Shown here: piece by piece, positions 17,261-24,799 of the stretch
Position numbering within the stretch: position 1 is the first letter of the stretch
Layout: every line of letters begins with the position of its first letter
From: an uncultured Lachnospiraceae bacterium
Lineage (GTDB): Bacteria; Bacillota; Clostridia; Lachnospirales; Lachnospiraceae
NCBI GenBank assembly: GCA_902781505.1
Contig: CACZJL010000016.1
Coordinates: 1-40,031 of the forward strand
Reading direction: 5' to 3'
DNA length: 40,031 nt
Translations under genes and position numbers: made by a program
The notes under the pieces: model-generated
What the model saw: the letters and a program-made list of their open reading frames with translations, nothing else
What the model was told of the DNA's origin: nothing
The model's database searches: none

Positions 17261-17991
17261 AAAAAATCTTTTTTTTGAAAGCACCGGAATCCAAGCCCTA
17301 GAACAAGTGATATCACTATGCATGTATATACTCCTTTAAGCATCGCATATAAATAAGATTGATACGCTGACATTCCAAGATGCATCCAGCTAATCAATCC
17401 AATTCTTCCACCGAATAGTCTTTCCAGCCCTAAAGATATAATAAAAATGATAATAGGAATCGACACGTTTTTTACTACCATCCATAATATAATGCTGATC
17501 AGCCCTGTTATCCACAATATAAGAAACAGACTCACTGATGTTAACAATACCACCAGAGACAGTGAAGTATCCAGGCAATATCTTTGATCAGCAGATGAAG
17601 CTGAGCATAAGTAAAAATAGCTATCCATTGAATCCCAATTGATTGGTCTAGTCAGGTACCTGCGATTCATTACAGCCGAAGTACCAATTATCATTGCAGT
17701 CCCCAAAATAGCATTCACTGCGGTTTGCTTTACACACTTTATCCAGATAGTATTTCTATCCTTTTCATGAACTACCCTTCCTGGCTTAGAATCCCCATAT
17801 ATCAGTAGTAAATTCCATACAGCGATAGCAGGAAGAGTAACGAAAAAGGGTCTCATTGATCCTGACAACACAATGACATCAGCAAAACATATTACTCCAT
17901 GAAGTTGCAACAATGCCTTTCTGACAAAATAAGAATAATGCAATCCCAGAATTAACAGGACAACCACTGCTAAAACATTTTTCTTTTTCAC
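17257..17991 (-). CDS. Membrane protein of the peptide/ABC cassette
   Basis: A 244-residue integral membrane protein with about six hydrophobic segments (near 5-22, 30-65, 90-112, 140-170, 172-192 and 215-235) and a Cys-containing loop (LCSASSADQRYCLD). I do not recognise a family beyond general ABC-permease character. The start is a GTG at 17991 that overlaps the preceding stop codon as GTGA. AAGGTGAG lies about eight bases upstream, so both spacing and coupling support it. Tight overlaps on both sides show it belongs with the permease and ATPase genes. It may be a second or third membrane component of one transporter. Confidence 0.72.
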   Translation of the reverse strand: MKKKNVLAVVVLLILGLHYSYFVRKALLQLHGVICFADVIVLSGSMRPFFVTLPAIAVWNLLLIYGDSKPGRVVHEKDRNTIWIKCVKQTAVNAILGTAMIIGTSAVMNRRYLTRPINWDSMDSYFYLCSASSADQRYCLDTSLSLVVLLTSVSLFLILWITGLISIILWMVVKNVSIPIIIFIISLGLERLFGGRIGLISWMHLGMSAYQSYLYAMLKGVYTCIVISLVLGLGFRCFQKKDFL

Positions 17992-18533
17992 GATAGTCTC
18001 ACCTTCACAAGTTCCGGGAATTCTGATAACACAAGTTCATATTCACTGTTACGAATGTTGTTCCACTGTTTCTTTGTAAATAAAGCTTTTTTCAGAGGGA
18101 TTGCTGTATAATATATTTTTTCTTCATCCGGCTTTACTTTTAGTCCCTTATTCACAGACTTAATTGCGACATTATCAGATGCATTTGTGAATGCACCTGA
18201 CTGAACATGGACATTGCTGCATCGAAACGAATGTTCCTCAGCAGTGTTATTCTTCACATCAATTTCTGCCACAAGCAGGAGATCCTCATCATCCCAGACG
18301 ATTGCATCTGTATTCATTTGAGAATACTTTTGTTTCACATCATCCCTCGAGTATATCCCATGTTGTTGAACAGTAATATCGAGCTGCTTTAACTGAAACG
18401 TCTCATTACTGTTAAAAGTAACTTCATTTACTTTTACTGCATTCTGATTTACCTTAATGATTCTTAGAACAATACATAAGCAAAACACGGCAGTAATCAT
18501 TCCAAACATCAGAACTTTCCCCTTTATTCTCAT
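17988..18533 (-). CDS. Membrane-anchored extracellular protein (DUF5028-like?)
   Basis: A 181-residue protein with one N-terminal membrane helix (about 7-25) and an outside domain of about 150 residues. The pattern there of LKQLDITV, a polar helix with SRDDVKQKYSQ, and LLVAEIDVKNN suggests an immunoglobulin-like beta sandwich. Small anchored proteins of this kind, for example those labelled DUF5028 or DUF4352, often accompany ABC operons in gut Clostridia; that assignment is from memory and unproven. The ATG at 18533 overlaps the preceding stop as ATGA and has GAGAGGA seven bases upstream, so it is preferred over the in-frame ATG at 18620, which lies inside the previous gene. Possible roles are substrate capture or immunity. 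Confidence 0.72.
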   Translation of the reverse strand: MRIKGKVLMFGMITAVFCLCIVLRIIKVNQNAVKVNEVTFNSNETFQLKQLDITVQQHGIYSRDDVKQKYSQMNTDAIVWDDEDLLLVAEIDVKNNTAEEHSFRCSNVHVQSGAFTNASDNVAIKSVNKGLKVKPDEEKIYYTAIPLKKALFTKKQWNNIRNSEYELVLSEFPELVKVRLS

Positions 18534-19372
18534 ATTACATCCTCTCTTTTGGCCCCTTTTTTGATAAGGATATATGCATGAATCAAAAGAATTACAGCTA
18601 ATTGAATCGCTATCATCCATAGCGAATCCACCTTAAAATTCCCTGACATTTTAAAATATTCCCTAGGCGTTGGCACGGAAGATGCCAAGGTATCAATTAC
18701 AATTCCTGATCCCATGTACAAAGCAAACGGAAATAGCATCACTACAAATCGGTTTTCGAATAGAAAAGCTGCCGGGACACATAACGTATTCAACAAACCG
18801 AACCAGAACGAAGTCCAGATGATGTTAATCACAATATACTCCCATGTATTCTTATAGAACATTTCTCCAAATATTGACTGCTCAAAAATCAGATACTGGC
18901 TGCTAGCTGCATATACCTTTTCTACCGGGATAGTGCAAAGATTAAGAATGAGCGAAACAACCATCGGAATTGCCGCCAAAACTGCACCTACACAAAACAA
19001 TGAGATCAGTTTAGCGAATAAATACTGTCTCTTTCCGGATTTAATCATCAGTCCATTTACAAAATGATTATTGTAATCAAGATACGTTGAATCACCATAC
19101 GAAATCACAGCAAGCAACGGCATAATCATGAAATATATCATCGATGTAACATTTATCCCTATTGGAAACCATAAAGAAATTGCTCCCGGTAACGAGCCTG
19201 TCTTATCTGTATTTTTCGAATACATTTCCATCCACCTGTATAATGTACGAACGCCGGGTATCGTAGTATTTATTTCATGAAATACAGTTAATCCAAGGCA
19301 TATGAATAGTGCACAGAAAAATGCTTTGTTTTGAAATGCTCTTTTTAATTCAAATCTAATTATACTCCTCAT
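18530..19372 (-). CDS. ABC-2-type permease
   Basis: A 280-residue permease that opens with the typical RFELKRAFQNKAFF cytoplasmic start of ABC-2 transporters. About six membrane segments follow (near 17-33, 72-92, 120-148, 165-195, 200-225 and 252-270), with a long extracellular loop between the first two. YLFAKLISLF in the middle resembles the conserved coupling region of the family. Its ribosome site is poor (AGAAAG) and it starts only 11 bases after an intrinsic terminator, so it can be reached only by readthrough or by a promoter inside the preceding gene. It is the first gene of a tightly overlapping set of five. Confidence 0.82.
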   Translation of the reverse strand: MRSIIRFELKRAFQNKAFFCALFICLGLTVFHEINTTIPGVRTLYRWMEMYSKNTDKTGSLPGAISLWFPIGINVTSMIYFMIMPLLAVISYGDSTYLDYNNHFVNGLMIKSGKRQYLFAKLISLFCVGAVLAAIPMVVSLILNLCTIPVEKVYAASSQYLIFEQSIFGEMFYKNTWEYIVINIIWTSFWFGLLNTLCVPAAFLFENRFVVMLFPFALYMGSGIVIDTLASSVPTPREYFKMSGNFKVDSLWMIAIQLAVILLIHAYILIKKGAKREDVI

Positions 19373-19383
19373 CGTTTCTTTCT

Positions 19384-19426
19384 AAAAAAGAGCAAACAAA
19401 ACCACTGGTTCTGATTCGCTCTTTTT
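19384..19426 (-). terminator. Intercistronic terminator inside the peptide/ABC cassette
   Basis: Arms of nine bases (19385-19393 with 19418-19426) extend inward with further pairs, including GAACC/GGTTT. The minus-strand transcript then runs into six U. The hairpin sits between the anchored-protein gene and the first permease gene, leaving no room for a promoter. It is nearly symmetrical, so it could also work on the plus strand. Confidence 0.85.
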
Positions 19427-19437
19427 ATTCCTTACTA

Positions 19438-20199
19438 TTATTTTACATTATCAACTTCAATAAAATACAAACTGCCATCAATTTCAGATTCGTCCACATC
19501 TTTAAACAATACGTTTACTGTCGATGAGTTTGGACACCAGAATAATTTCTCTTCACCTCGTTCAACTCGTTCAACTGCTTCGGTTCTGATAAAGCTAATC
19601 GTTTCAACTTTGATTACTGAATTAGCCGGAATCAGGCAATCGCCGGAAATTTCACCTTGTTCTGATAATACCCTATGAGCTAACGAACCTAATGATTGTT
19701 TAGGCTGATATAAACCAGCAGCTGGATCAAATGTATATAAACGTCCACTGGTCAATCCCCATTTAGTATCATTTGAGTCCATATTTCTCATCTCAGAAAT
19801 AATCTTGAAACATGATTGATTTGATGCAAAGGCTTTTTCCAGTCTTGCAACAACGTCATCACTAAAATACGAAAGCTCTTCTGCTAAATCTTCCATTGAA
19901 CCGACTGCTTCTACGGATTCCACTTTAACATCTATCTCTCTCTGTTGGGGAATACATGGAACATTTGTATAATGCTTCCAACCTGATTCATCGGTTATCC
20001 AGCGGCTAACATCTACATAACGGGTATCTCGTACAGTTTTTGTATTAGTAGTCTTTGCATCCGTTTTTTTTGACTCCTCGTTGCTTTTTACCGTATCATC
20101 AATCTGCTTGATATCTGAAGAAAAAGTCCCTTTCATATACCAAAAAATGATTAGGAAAGCGAATACAAGGCAAGCAATTATCGTTATTATTTTTTTCAT
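19438..20199 (-). CDS. Membrane-anchored extracellular protein, first large gene of the cassette
   Basis: A 253-residue protein with one N-terminal membrane helix (4-22), a Ser/Thr/Lys/Asp-rich linker (about 30-58) and an outside domain of about 190 residues with four cysteines spread along it. No lipobox and no enzyme motif is visible and I do not recognise the family. Its linker-plus-beta-domain layout parallels the second anchored protein at 17988, so the two may be distant relatives. The ATG at 20199 has AAAGTGGA close upstream and is preferred. The in-frame ATG at 20214 begins only six bases after the stop of the 13-codon peptide and is also possible, with translation coupled to the peptide. 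A terminator follows 11 bases after the stop codon. Confidence 0.72.
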   Translation of the reverse strand: MKKIITIIACLVFAFLIIFWYMKGTFSSDIKQIDDTVKSNEESKKTDAKTTNTKTVRDTRYVDVSRWITDESGWKHYTNVPCIPQQREIDVKVESVEAVGSMEDLAEELSYFSDDVVARLEKAFASNQSCFKIISEMRNMDSNDTKWGLTSGRLYTFDPAAGLYQPKQSLGSLAHRVLSEQGEISGDCLIPANSVIKVETISFIRTEAVERVERGEEKLFWCPNSSTVNVLFKDVDESEIDGSLYFIEVDNVK

Positions 20200-20220
20200 A
20201 TATTCCACTTTCATTCTGTA

Positions 20221-20262
20221 TCAGTATTCCATCCAACCTGCAACCCTTTTTAAAAATCTCAT
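20221..20262 (-). CDS. Candidate 13-residue peptide, MRFLKRVAGWMEY
   Basis: A complete micro-ORF reads MRFLKRVAGWMEY and stops. It is preceded by a perfect AGGAGG (minus strand, 20275-20270) seven bases before its ATG, the best ribosome site in the cassette. The stop codon lies six bases from the first possible start of the next gene. The peptide is basic at the N-terminus, with a hydrophobic and aromatic C-terminal half (VAGWMEY), and has no signal-peptide length of its own. Two readings fit: a functional short peptide (signal, leaderless antimicrobial or transporter substrate) or a leader whose translation controls the genes behind it. I recognise no known family. Confidence 0.6.
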   Translation of the reverse strand: MRFLKRVAGWMEY

Positions 20263-20367
20263 AAGTTTTCCTCCTATATTTTTATTACTTAACACGTGAA
20301 AATATGATATTTATATTTTATTATTCGTTCATCAATATGTCGAATGTATACTACAAATAATAATAAA

Positions 20368-20405
20368 AAACATCTGCCACACTTTCTCAAGTGCAGCAGA
20401 TGTTT
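20368..20405 (-). terminator. Terminator of the lacZ-orphan-domain transcript
   Basis: AAACATCTGC (20368-20377) pairs with GCAGATGTTT (20396-20405), with an inner CACTT/AAGTG stem, and the minus-strand RNA continues into a U-rich tail. It separates the lactose genes from the cassette; 20276-20367 must hold the cassette promoter but shows no good hexamers. Confidence 0.92.
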
Positions 20406-20417
20406 CATCGCGCTTAT

Positions 20418-20672
20418 TTAGCCCTGCAATCCCTTGCTCTGGCGCTCCATGTCTTCTACAACAATGTCATAGATTTCACCTAAGGATCTGCAATATTCAA
20501 GAACCCGCCATGGCTCGTTTGTATGGAAGTGAATCTTAATTGGATCTCCATCTCCACCAACACAAAGCAGGCAGTCTCCCTTAAAGTTTTCTGTAAAGTA
20601 ATCTCCGATTACATCTTCATCAAGATCATCTCCATCAATCAGAAGCTGTGTATCATAACGAAATTCAAGCAT
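20418..20672 (-). CDS. Orphan FakA/YloV-like middle domain
   Basis: An 84-residue protein. Its core (CLLCVGGDGDPIKIHFHTNE, then PWRVLEYCRSLGEIYDIVVEDM) resembles the segment after the DhaL kinase domain in FakA/YloV, the fatty-acid kinase ATP subunit, where a like VKVHVHTN motif is found. The kinase domain itself and the C-terminal domain are missing. Proteins of this size are often labelled kinase to dihydroxyacetone kinase in Lachnospiraceae, so it is probably an intact small protein rather than a broken gene. GGAGGGC sits just before the ATG. It lies 57 bases behind the beta-galactosidase gene with no terminator between, and ends at a strong terminator. Its partner and role are unknown. 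Confidence 0.75.
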   Translation of the reverse strand: MLEFRYDTQLLIDGDDLDEDVIGDYFTENFKGDCLLCVGGDGDPIKIHFHTNEPWRVLEYCRSLGEIYDIVVEDMERQSKGLQG

Positions 20673-20729
20673 AATAGCCCTCCACTTATTTAAATTAATA
20701 CTGTCATCCAGCTATCATACTGTAGCACA

Positions 20730-23700
20730 TTAGTTCTTCGCCTTCAATGGCACAATACGGAAAGAGAGCTTTCGAGACTCTTTGGCAGATAACTTAAATG
20801 CATCCTGTAATGGTGCTCCCCAGGAATCATCCCCGCCAACACCCTGCGTGCAGGAAGTCAGACGAAGCCAGGTATAGGACTTCTCCGGAAGCTCATATCC
20901 ATGCATCGCCTCCTCTAAGGAAAGAGCCGAAACCGGCAGGCAACTGAACGAAATCAGCTCCGGATGCGCTTCAATACGGATTCCGGTGCGTACCGTACCG
21001 GCATTAGCAAGACCAAAGAGCTGCGCCGCCTTGGCCTTCGCCTTTACGTCCTCATGGTACAGTTCTAGGAATCTCACCCCTTCGTGATTGCCACATTCCT
21101 GCGGAATCAGGTAAGGTGCCAGACTCTTCTCCGGCGTTGTCTCAAATAAATCAAGACGCACACCGTTCATGCGGTCGATATAATTCTCCTCCGGTCCGTA
21201 ACCATAATAGCGGACGTTCGTGAGGTCCTTCTTTAACTTCCATTCCATTCCAAACTGAGGCATGCTCTCTTCTGCAGTAATTCCCGGATACTCTGCCTCA
21301 ACAAGCATCGTACCGTCATTCTTTACGGTATAGATGATCTTGCAGACAAACTTCTCCGGATATTTGCTGGCGTGCGAGGTCATAATCTTCACCCCGTCAT
21401 CTACATATTCATATTTAAAGGAGCCAGGAACATAGTGGTTTCCACGAGTTGCCGCAAGCCAGCCGGCATCCTCGTATTCCGCCCCTCTGCCCTTTTCATT
21501 ATCCGTATAAGCTCTGAAGAACGTCAACTTCGGAGTCCTTGTTACATACTCTGTTCCATCATACACATAGGAAATAATACCGCCTTCGCTCTTCGAGAAC
21601 ATCATAAAGAACGGTACATTAAGAGGCGTTACGCCACGCACTCCAAGGTTAATATCGCCTTCAATTACCTCAAACTTCGCCTTTTGTTCATCTGTTGCAC
21701 GGCTTGGAATCTGGGCTGTTTCATCCCAGAAGTCTAATACTTTCTGGGCAAATGCTACTTCGTGCCCCATTTCTCCGCACAGTCCGGCTTTCTTTAACCG
21801 GCACGATACAGTAATGACAAACTCGCCCGGGCCGATGTCCTTTTCCTCGATTTTTGGAAGTCCCGCACGAACGCATTTGCCAGGCTCGCACTCTAACGTA
21901 TATTCCACAGAGCGAACGGTCTTGCCTTCATGACTCAGTTTCGCCTTGAAAATATATCCACTTAAATCGCTGAACAGGTTGCGATTTTCCACAATAAAAC
22001 CATGTTCTTCGATGGTAATACTAACAGGTGCATACAGTTGCTTCACTTCTGCCATCTTAGGAGAAATCGTACGGTCCGCATAGACAATGCCATCCGTGCA
22101 GAAGCAGTAATCTGTCGCTCTCTCATCAAAATCGCCGCCATACGCCAGGTGTCTTGTGTGATCCGGCATTTCCTGCATCAATGCCTGGTCGATGTAATCC
22201 CAGATAAATCCGCCCTGATACTTTTCGTACTTGTCCTCAAGGTCGGTATAAAGCTTCATTCCGCCGACAGAATTGCCCATAGCATGCATGTACTCGCAGG
22301 AAATATAAGGCTTCTTCGGATCATTCTCAAGATACTCCACGATATCCTGTGGCTTTGCATACATTCTCGATTCCATATCAGAAATGTCGTCAAAGTCACG
22401 ATTCCAGAATACGCCTTCATAGTGAACAAGGCGATCCGGGTCCGTTTCATGGAAATACCTGGTCATGTTTCGGATGTCTTCTCCGGCATAGGACTCGTTT
22501 CCGCAGCTCCAGATCAGAACACTCGGATGATTCTTATCACGCTCTAACATGGACTTTGCGCGGTCTAAGACCACTTCGGCCCATGCAGGGTCAGATCCCG
22601 GTACATTCCAGGATGGTTCGCACACGCCCAGCTTCTGCCAGGAACCATGTGACTCCATATTCGTCTCATCAATCAAATAGATTCCATTCTCATCACAGAG
22701 CTGATACCACAGGCTCTGATTCGGATAATGGCAGGTTCTGACTGCATTGATGTTATTTGTCTTTAAAATCTTAATGTCACGAAGCATGTCATCCTTTGTG
22801 ATGGCACGCCCCCGGTTCATATTGAATTCATGACGGTTCACACCGCGGAAGATAATACGCTTTCCATTCAGCTTCATAACGCCATCTTCCATGGCAAATG
22901 TCCTGAATCCAACCTTGGTTCTTGCGGTCTCAATGATTCGTTCTTTATCATCCTTACAAACCAGGTCCAGTTCATACAGATAAGGATCTTCTCCTGACCA
23001 GAGATGCGCTTTTTCAAGGACGTATTCAACGTTCCTCACATCCCCTGCAAGTTCCTGTTCAAAGACCGGGACGCTCTGCTTATCCTTTAACACAACATCA
23101 ATCGTTGCAGGATTTTCGCCCCAGATACTAAAGTCAGCTCGAAACGTGCCATCTGCCCTCGCATGAACAAAAACATCCTGAACATGTGTCTTTGGCTTAG
23201 CGATTAAATATACACTTCGAAACAGCCCAGAGAAACGCCACATATCCTGATCTTCAATCCAGCTCGACTTGCTGCGAAGGAAGTTAATGACCGTCAGGCG
23301 ATTCTTCTCCTTAAGAAAAGGCGTTACATCAAACTCGGAAGGAGTAAAGCTGTCTTCCGCATAGCCCACAAACTGTCCGTTTAACCAGACTGCGATTGCA
23401 GATTCTGCACCTTCAAATCGCAGCACATACTGGGCAGGATTCACATGCCACAGTTCTTCTGCTGTAAAATCAAGCAGATATACGGCAGTCAGATTTTCAC
23501 GCTTTGAGATAAATGGCGGTCTTAAATTGTCTCTGCCATCCCATGGATACATGGTGTTGATGTACTGAATCTGGCCGTGGCCCTGCAACTGCAGGTGTCC
23601 CGGAACCGTGATATTCTGAAATCCCGCCGGTTCCACGCCAAAGATATAATTCTCCTTATAGCCCCCATTTTCAAAGAATTCCTGTGGAACCTCATATGGA

Positions 23701-23861
23701 TTCGCCCATATTCTCACCTTCCAGGTTCCATCGAGATTCTTCACGAGTTCCTTTTTGTTGTCATCCGTCACAAAAAACTCATGGTCAGAATGTGCGGACA
23801 GGCGATTTTTGTACACGACGCCTAAGTCCTCCAACCATGAGAGGTTAAAATTTTCTCCCAT
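20730..23861 (-). CDS. lacZ: Beta-galactosidase, GH2 family (LacZ type)
   Basis: Splits lactose and other beta-galactosides inside the cell. At 1043 residues it has the full five-domain LacZ layout: jelly-roll sugar-binding domain (about 45-215), immunoglobulin-like domain, catalytic barrel (about 320-615), a second immunoglobulin-like domain and the C-terminal small-chain domain (about 740-1030). The acid/base is Glu456 in CGNESY and the nucleophile Glu523 in SCEYMHAMGN. There is no signal peptide. AAGGAG precedes the ATG by eight bases. A promoter with a palindrome across its -10 lies directly upstream, which suggests control by a repressor. No lactose permease lies beside it, so uptake must be encoded elsewhere. 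Confidence 0.96.
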   Translation of the reverse strand: MGENFNLSWLEDLGVVYKNRLSAHSDHEFFVTDDNKKELVKNLDGTWKVRIWANPYEVPQEFFENGGYKENYIFGVEPAGFQNITVPGHLQLQGHGQIQYINTMYPWDGRDNLRPPFISKRENLTAVYLLDFTAEELWHVNPAQYVLRFEGAESAIAVWLNGQFVGYAEDSFTPSEFDVTPFLKEKNRLTVINFLRSKSSWIEDQDMWRFSGLFRSVYLIAKPKTHVQDVFVHARADGTFRADFSIWGENPATIDVVLKDKQSVPVFEQELAGDVRNVEYVLEKAHLWSGEDPYLYELDLVCKDDKERIIETARTKVGFRTFAMEDGVMKLNGKRIIFRGVNRHEFNMNRGRAITKDDMLRDIKILKTNNINAVRTCHYPNQSLWYQLCDENGIYLIDETNMESHGSWQKLGVCEPSWNVPGSDPAWAEVVLDRAKSMLERDKNHPSVLIWSCGNESYAGEDIRNMTRYFHETDPDRLVHYEGVFWNRDFDDISDMESRMYAKPQDIVEYLENDPKKPYISCEYMHAMGNSVGGMKLYTDLEDKYEKYQGGFIWDYIDQALMQEMPDHTRHLAYGGDFDERATDYCFCTDGIVYADRTISPKMAEVKQLYAPVSITIEEHGFIVENRNLFSDLSGYIFKAKLSHEGKTVRSVEYTLECEPGKCVRAGLPKIEEKDIGPGEFVITVSCRLKKAGLCGEMGHEVAFAQKVLDFWDETAQIPSRATDEQKAKFEVIEGDINLGVRGVTPLNVPFFMMFSKSEGGIISYVYDGTEYVTRTPKLTFFRAYTDNEKGRGAEYEDAGWLAATRGNHYVPGSFKYEYVDDGVKIMTSHASKYPEKFVCKIIYTVKNDGTMLVEAEYPGITAEESMPQFGMEWKLKKDLTNVRYYGYGPEENYIDRMNGVRLDLFETTPEKSLAPYLIPQECGNHEGVRFLELYHEDVKAKAKAAQLFGLANAGTVRTGIRIEAHPELISFSCLPVSALSLEEAMHGYELPEKSYTWLRLTSCTQGVGGDDSWGAPLQDAFKLSAKESRKLSFRIVPLKAKN

Positions 23862-23889
23862 TTTACACGCTCCTTCATTTGTTCACTAA

Positions 23890-23911
23890 CAATAATGTAT
23901 ACTCATTATTG
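23890..23911. promoter_or_regulatory. Operator palindrome on the lacZ promoter
   Basis: CAATAATG (23890-23897) and CATTATTG (23904-23911) are perfect 8-bp inverted arms six bases apart. The right arm covers the -10 box, so a bound dimer would block polymerase. Confidence 0.6.
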
Positions 23912-23933
23912 CACGAACCCGCGGTAATTTCAA
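23905..23933 (-). promoter_or_regulatory. Promoter of lacZ
   Basis: Minus strand: TTGAAA (23933-23928) and AATAAT (23910-23905) separated by 17 bases; each differs from consensus at one or two positions. The start codon is 43 bases downstream. Confidence 0.65.
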
Positions 23934-24015
23934 TAAACAGCTCATCGTCAGCATGCCCAATCACAAAAGGAGTCAACTTTCGCCATTTCACACTTTTTTC
24001 ACAAAGCAAACGTAA

Positions 24016-24043
24016 TTCAAACACAATTCCCCTGTAATATAAG
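24016..24043 (+). promoter_or_regulatory. Candidate promoter of the small RNA
   Basis: TTCAAA (24016-24021) and TATAAG (24038-24043) lie 16 bases apart, four and five matches to consensus. The expected start, about 24048-24051, coincides with the first base pair of the long closing stem of the RNA. Confidence 0.5.
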
Positions 24044-24047
24044 GACC

Positions 24048-24246
24048 ATAGAACAGAGGAAGGTTCAATACGAATCCCCTAAATTCGTTATTCCCCCTTA
24101 CAATCCTTTCTCTGTTCTATATGAATTTTTTCATACTTTCCCCCTCATTTTGGTGGTTCCCTAAGCCACCAGTTGTGCAAGATCGTGAACTTGCACTGAC
24201 GCTCCCCCTAAGCGTCAAAAAGCCGGTGCCTGTGCACCGGCTTTTA
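24048..24246 (+). ncRNA. Small RNA with repeated 7-nt C-rich hairpin loops
   Basis: Six ordered structures fill this 200-nt intergenic stretch. A 16-bp stem (24048-24063 with 24105-24120, one G-U) encloses hairpin A (24071-24075 with 24083-24087) with loop CCCCTAA. Hairpin B (24151-24157 with 24165-24171) has loop TCCCTAA. Hairpin C (24175-24181 with 24190-24196) has loop ATCGTGAA. Hairpin D (24197-24203 with 24211-24217) has loop CCCCCTA. Last is the terminator at 24217-24246. Unpaired C runs lie at 24093-24097 and 24140-24144. Three loops share length and a YCCCYTA core, which is complementary to Shine-Dalgarno sequences. This plan recalls LhrC- and RsaE/RoxS-type regulators of Listeria, Staphylococcus and Bacillus, which pair with ribosome sites through C-rich loops. 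No sequence relation to them is claimed. A reading frame of 46 codons from 24121 has no ribosome site. Confidence 0.8.
24217..24246. terminator. Bidirectional terminator shared by the small RNA and the flavodoxin gene
   Basis: AGCCGGTGC (24221-24229) pairs with GCACCGGCT (24234-24242) around a CTGT loop, with A-tracts on the left and a T-tract on the right. U-runs follow on both strands, so it ends the plus-strand RNA and the minus-strand flavodoxin transcript. Confidence 0.93.
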
Positions 24247-24276
24247 TTATATACGTCCTAGCCCTTTGTTTACGGT

Positions 24277-24780
24277 TTAAACTTCATCATCCTGATAGAA
24301 ACGAATCGTTTCACAGAATTCTAAGATATCTTCATCTGCAACGGAGGTAACAGGTGACTTTACAGAAAGCTCTGCTGCTACATCATTATTCGCATTCAAG
24401 CGATCTGTCAGCTTTTCAATCATCTTCGCATCATTACCGCTTGCGCTTGTTCCAAAGAGGAAAATTCTTTTTCCCTTTAATCTTACAGAGAAAAGGAAGG
24501 AATTGATGGCCGGAGGAAAGGTGCCTGCCCAGACCGGAGAACCGATTACAACCGTATCATACTGATTGAAATCCACGTCGAATTTCTCAAGCTTGACGCG
24601 TTCTCCCTTAAGAGCGCTCTTTCCACCTTCAAAATACTTTTTTAAACCTGTTCTTGCCGGTTCTTTCCTTGGCTTTAACTTTAAAAGATCCGCCTTCATT
24701 TCCGCAGCAATTTTCTCTGCTACATATTCTGTGTTTCCCTCAAAGGAATAGTAAACAACAATTGTGTTATGTTCTTTCAT
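24277..24780 (-). CDS. Flavodoxin-family protein
   Basis: A 167-residue single-domain protein with the flavodoxin fold. The phosphate-binding loop near the N-terminus reads YYSFEGNTEYVA (10-21), and the later motif TVVIGSPVWAGTFPPAINSF forms the region around the flavin ring. It would bind FMN and carry electrons in the cytoplasm, or act as a flavodoxin-like reductase; the partner is unknown. GAGGGG lies a few bases before the ATG. It follows the TRAP permease gene by 19 bases and shares its terminator with the small RNA, so it is the last gene of the TRAP operon. A link between the transported acid and a redox step is possible, but nothing in the sequence proves it. Confidence 0.88.
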   Translation of the reverse strand: MKEHNTIVVYYSFEGNTEYVAEKIAAEMKADLLKLKPRKEPARTGLKKYFEGGKSALKGERVKLEKFDVDFNQYDTVVIGSPVWAGTFPPAINSFLFSVRLKGKRIFLFGTSASGNDAKMIEKLTDRLNANNDVAAELSVKSPVTSVADEDILEFCETIRFYQDDEV

Positions 24781-24799
24781 TTTAACCCCTCACTTTTCT

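Noticed and set aside
22002..22547. 181-codon frame on the plus strand inside lacZ
   Set aside because: It lies fully antisense to the catalytic core of an intact GH2 enzyme, lacks a ribosome site and resembles no protein.
24121..24261. 46-codon reading frame inside the small RNA
   Set aside because: It has no ribosome site, crosses all hairpins and the terminator, and its sequence is shaped by the stems.
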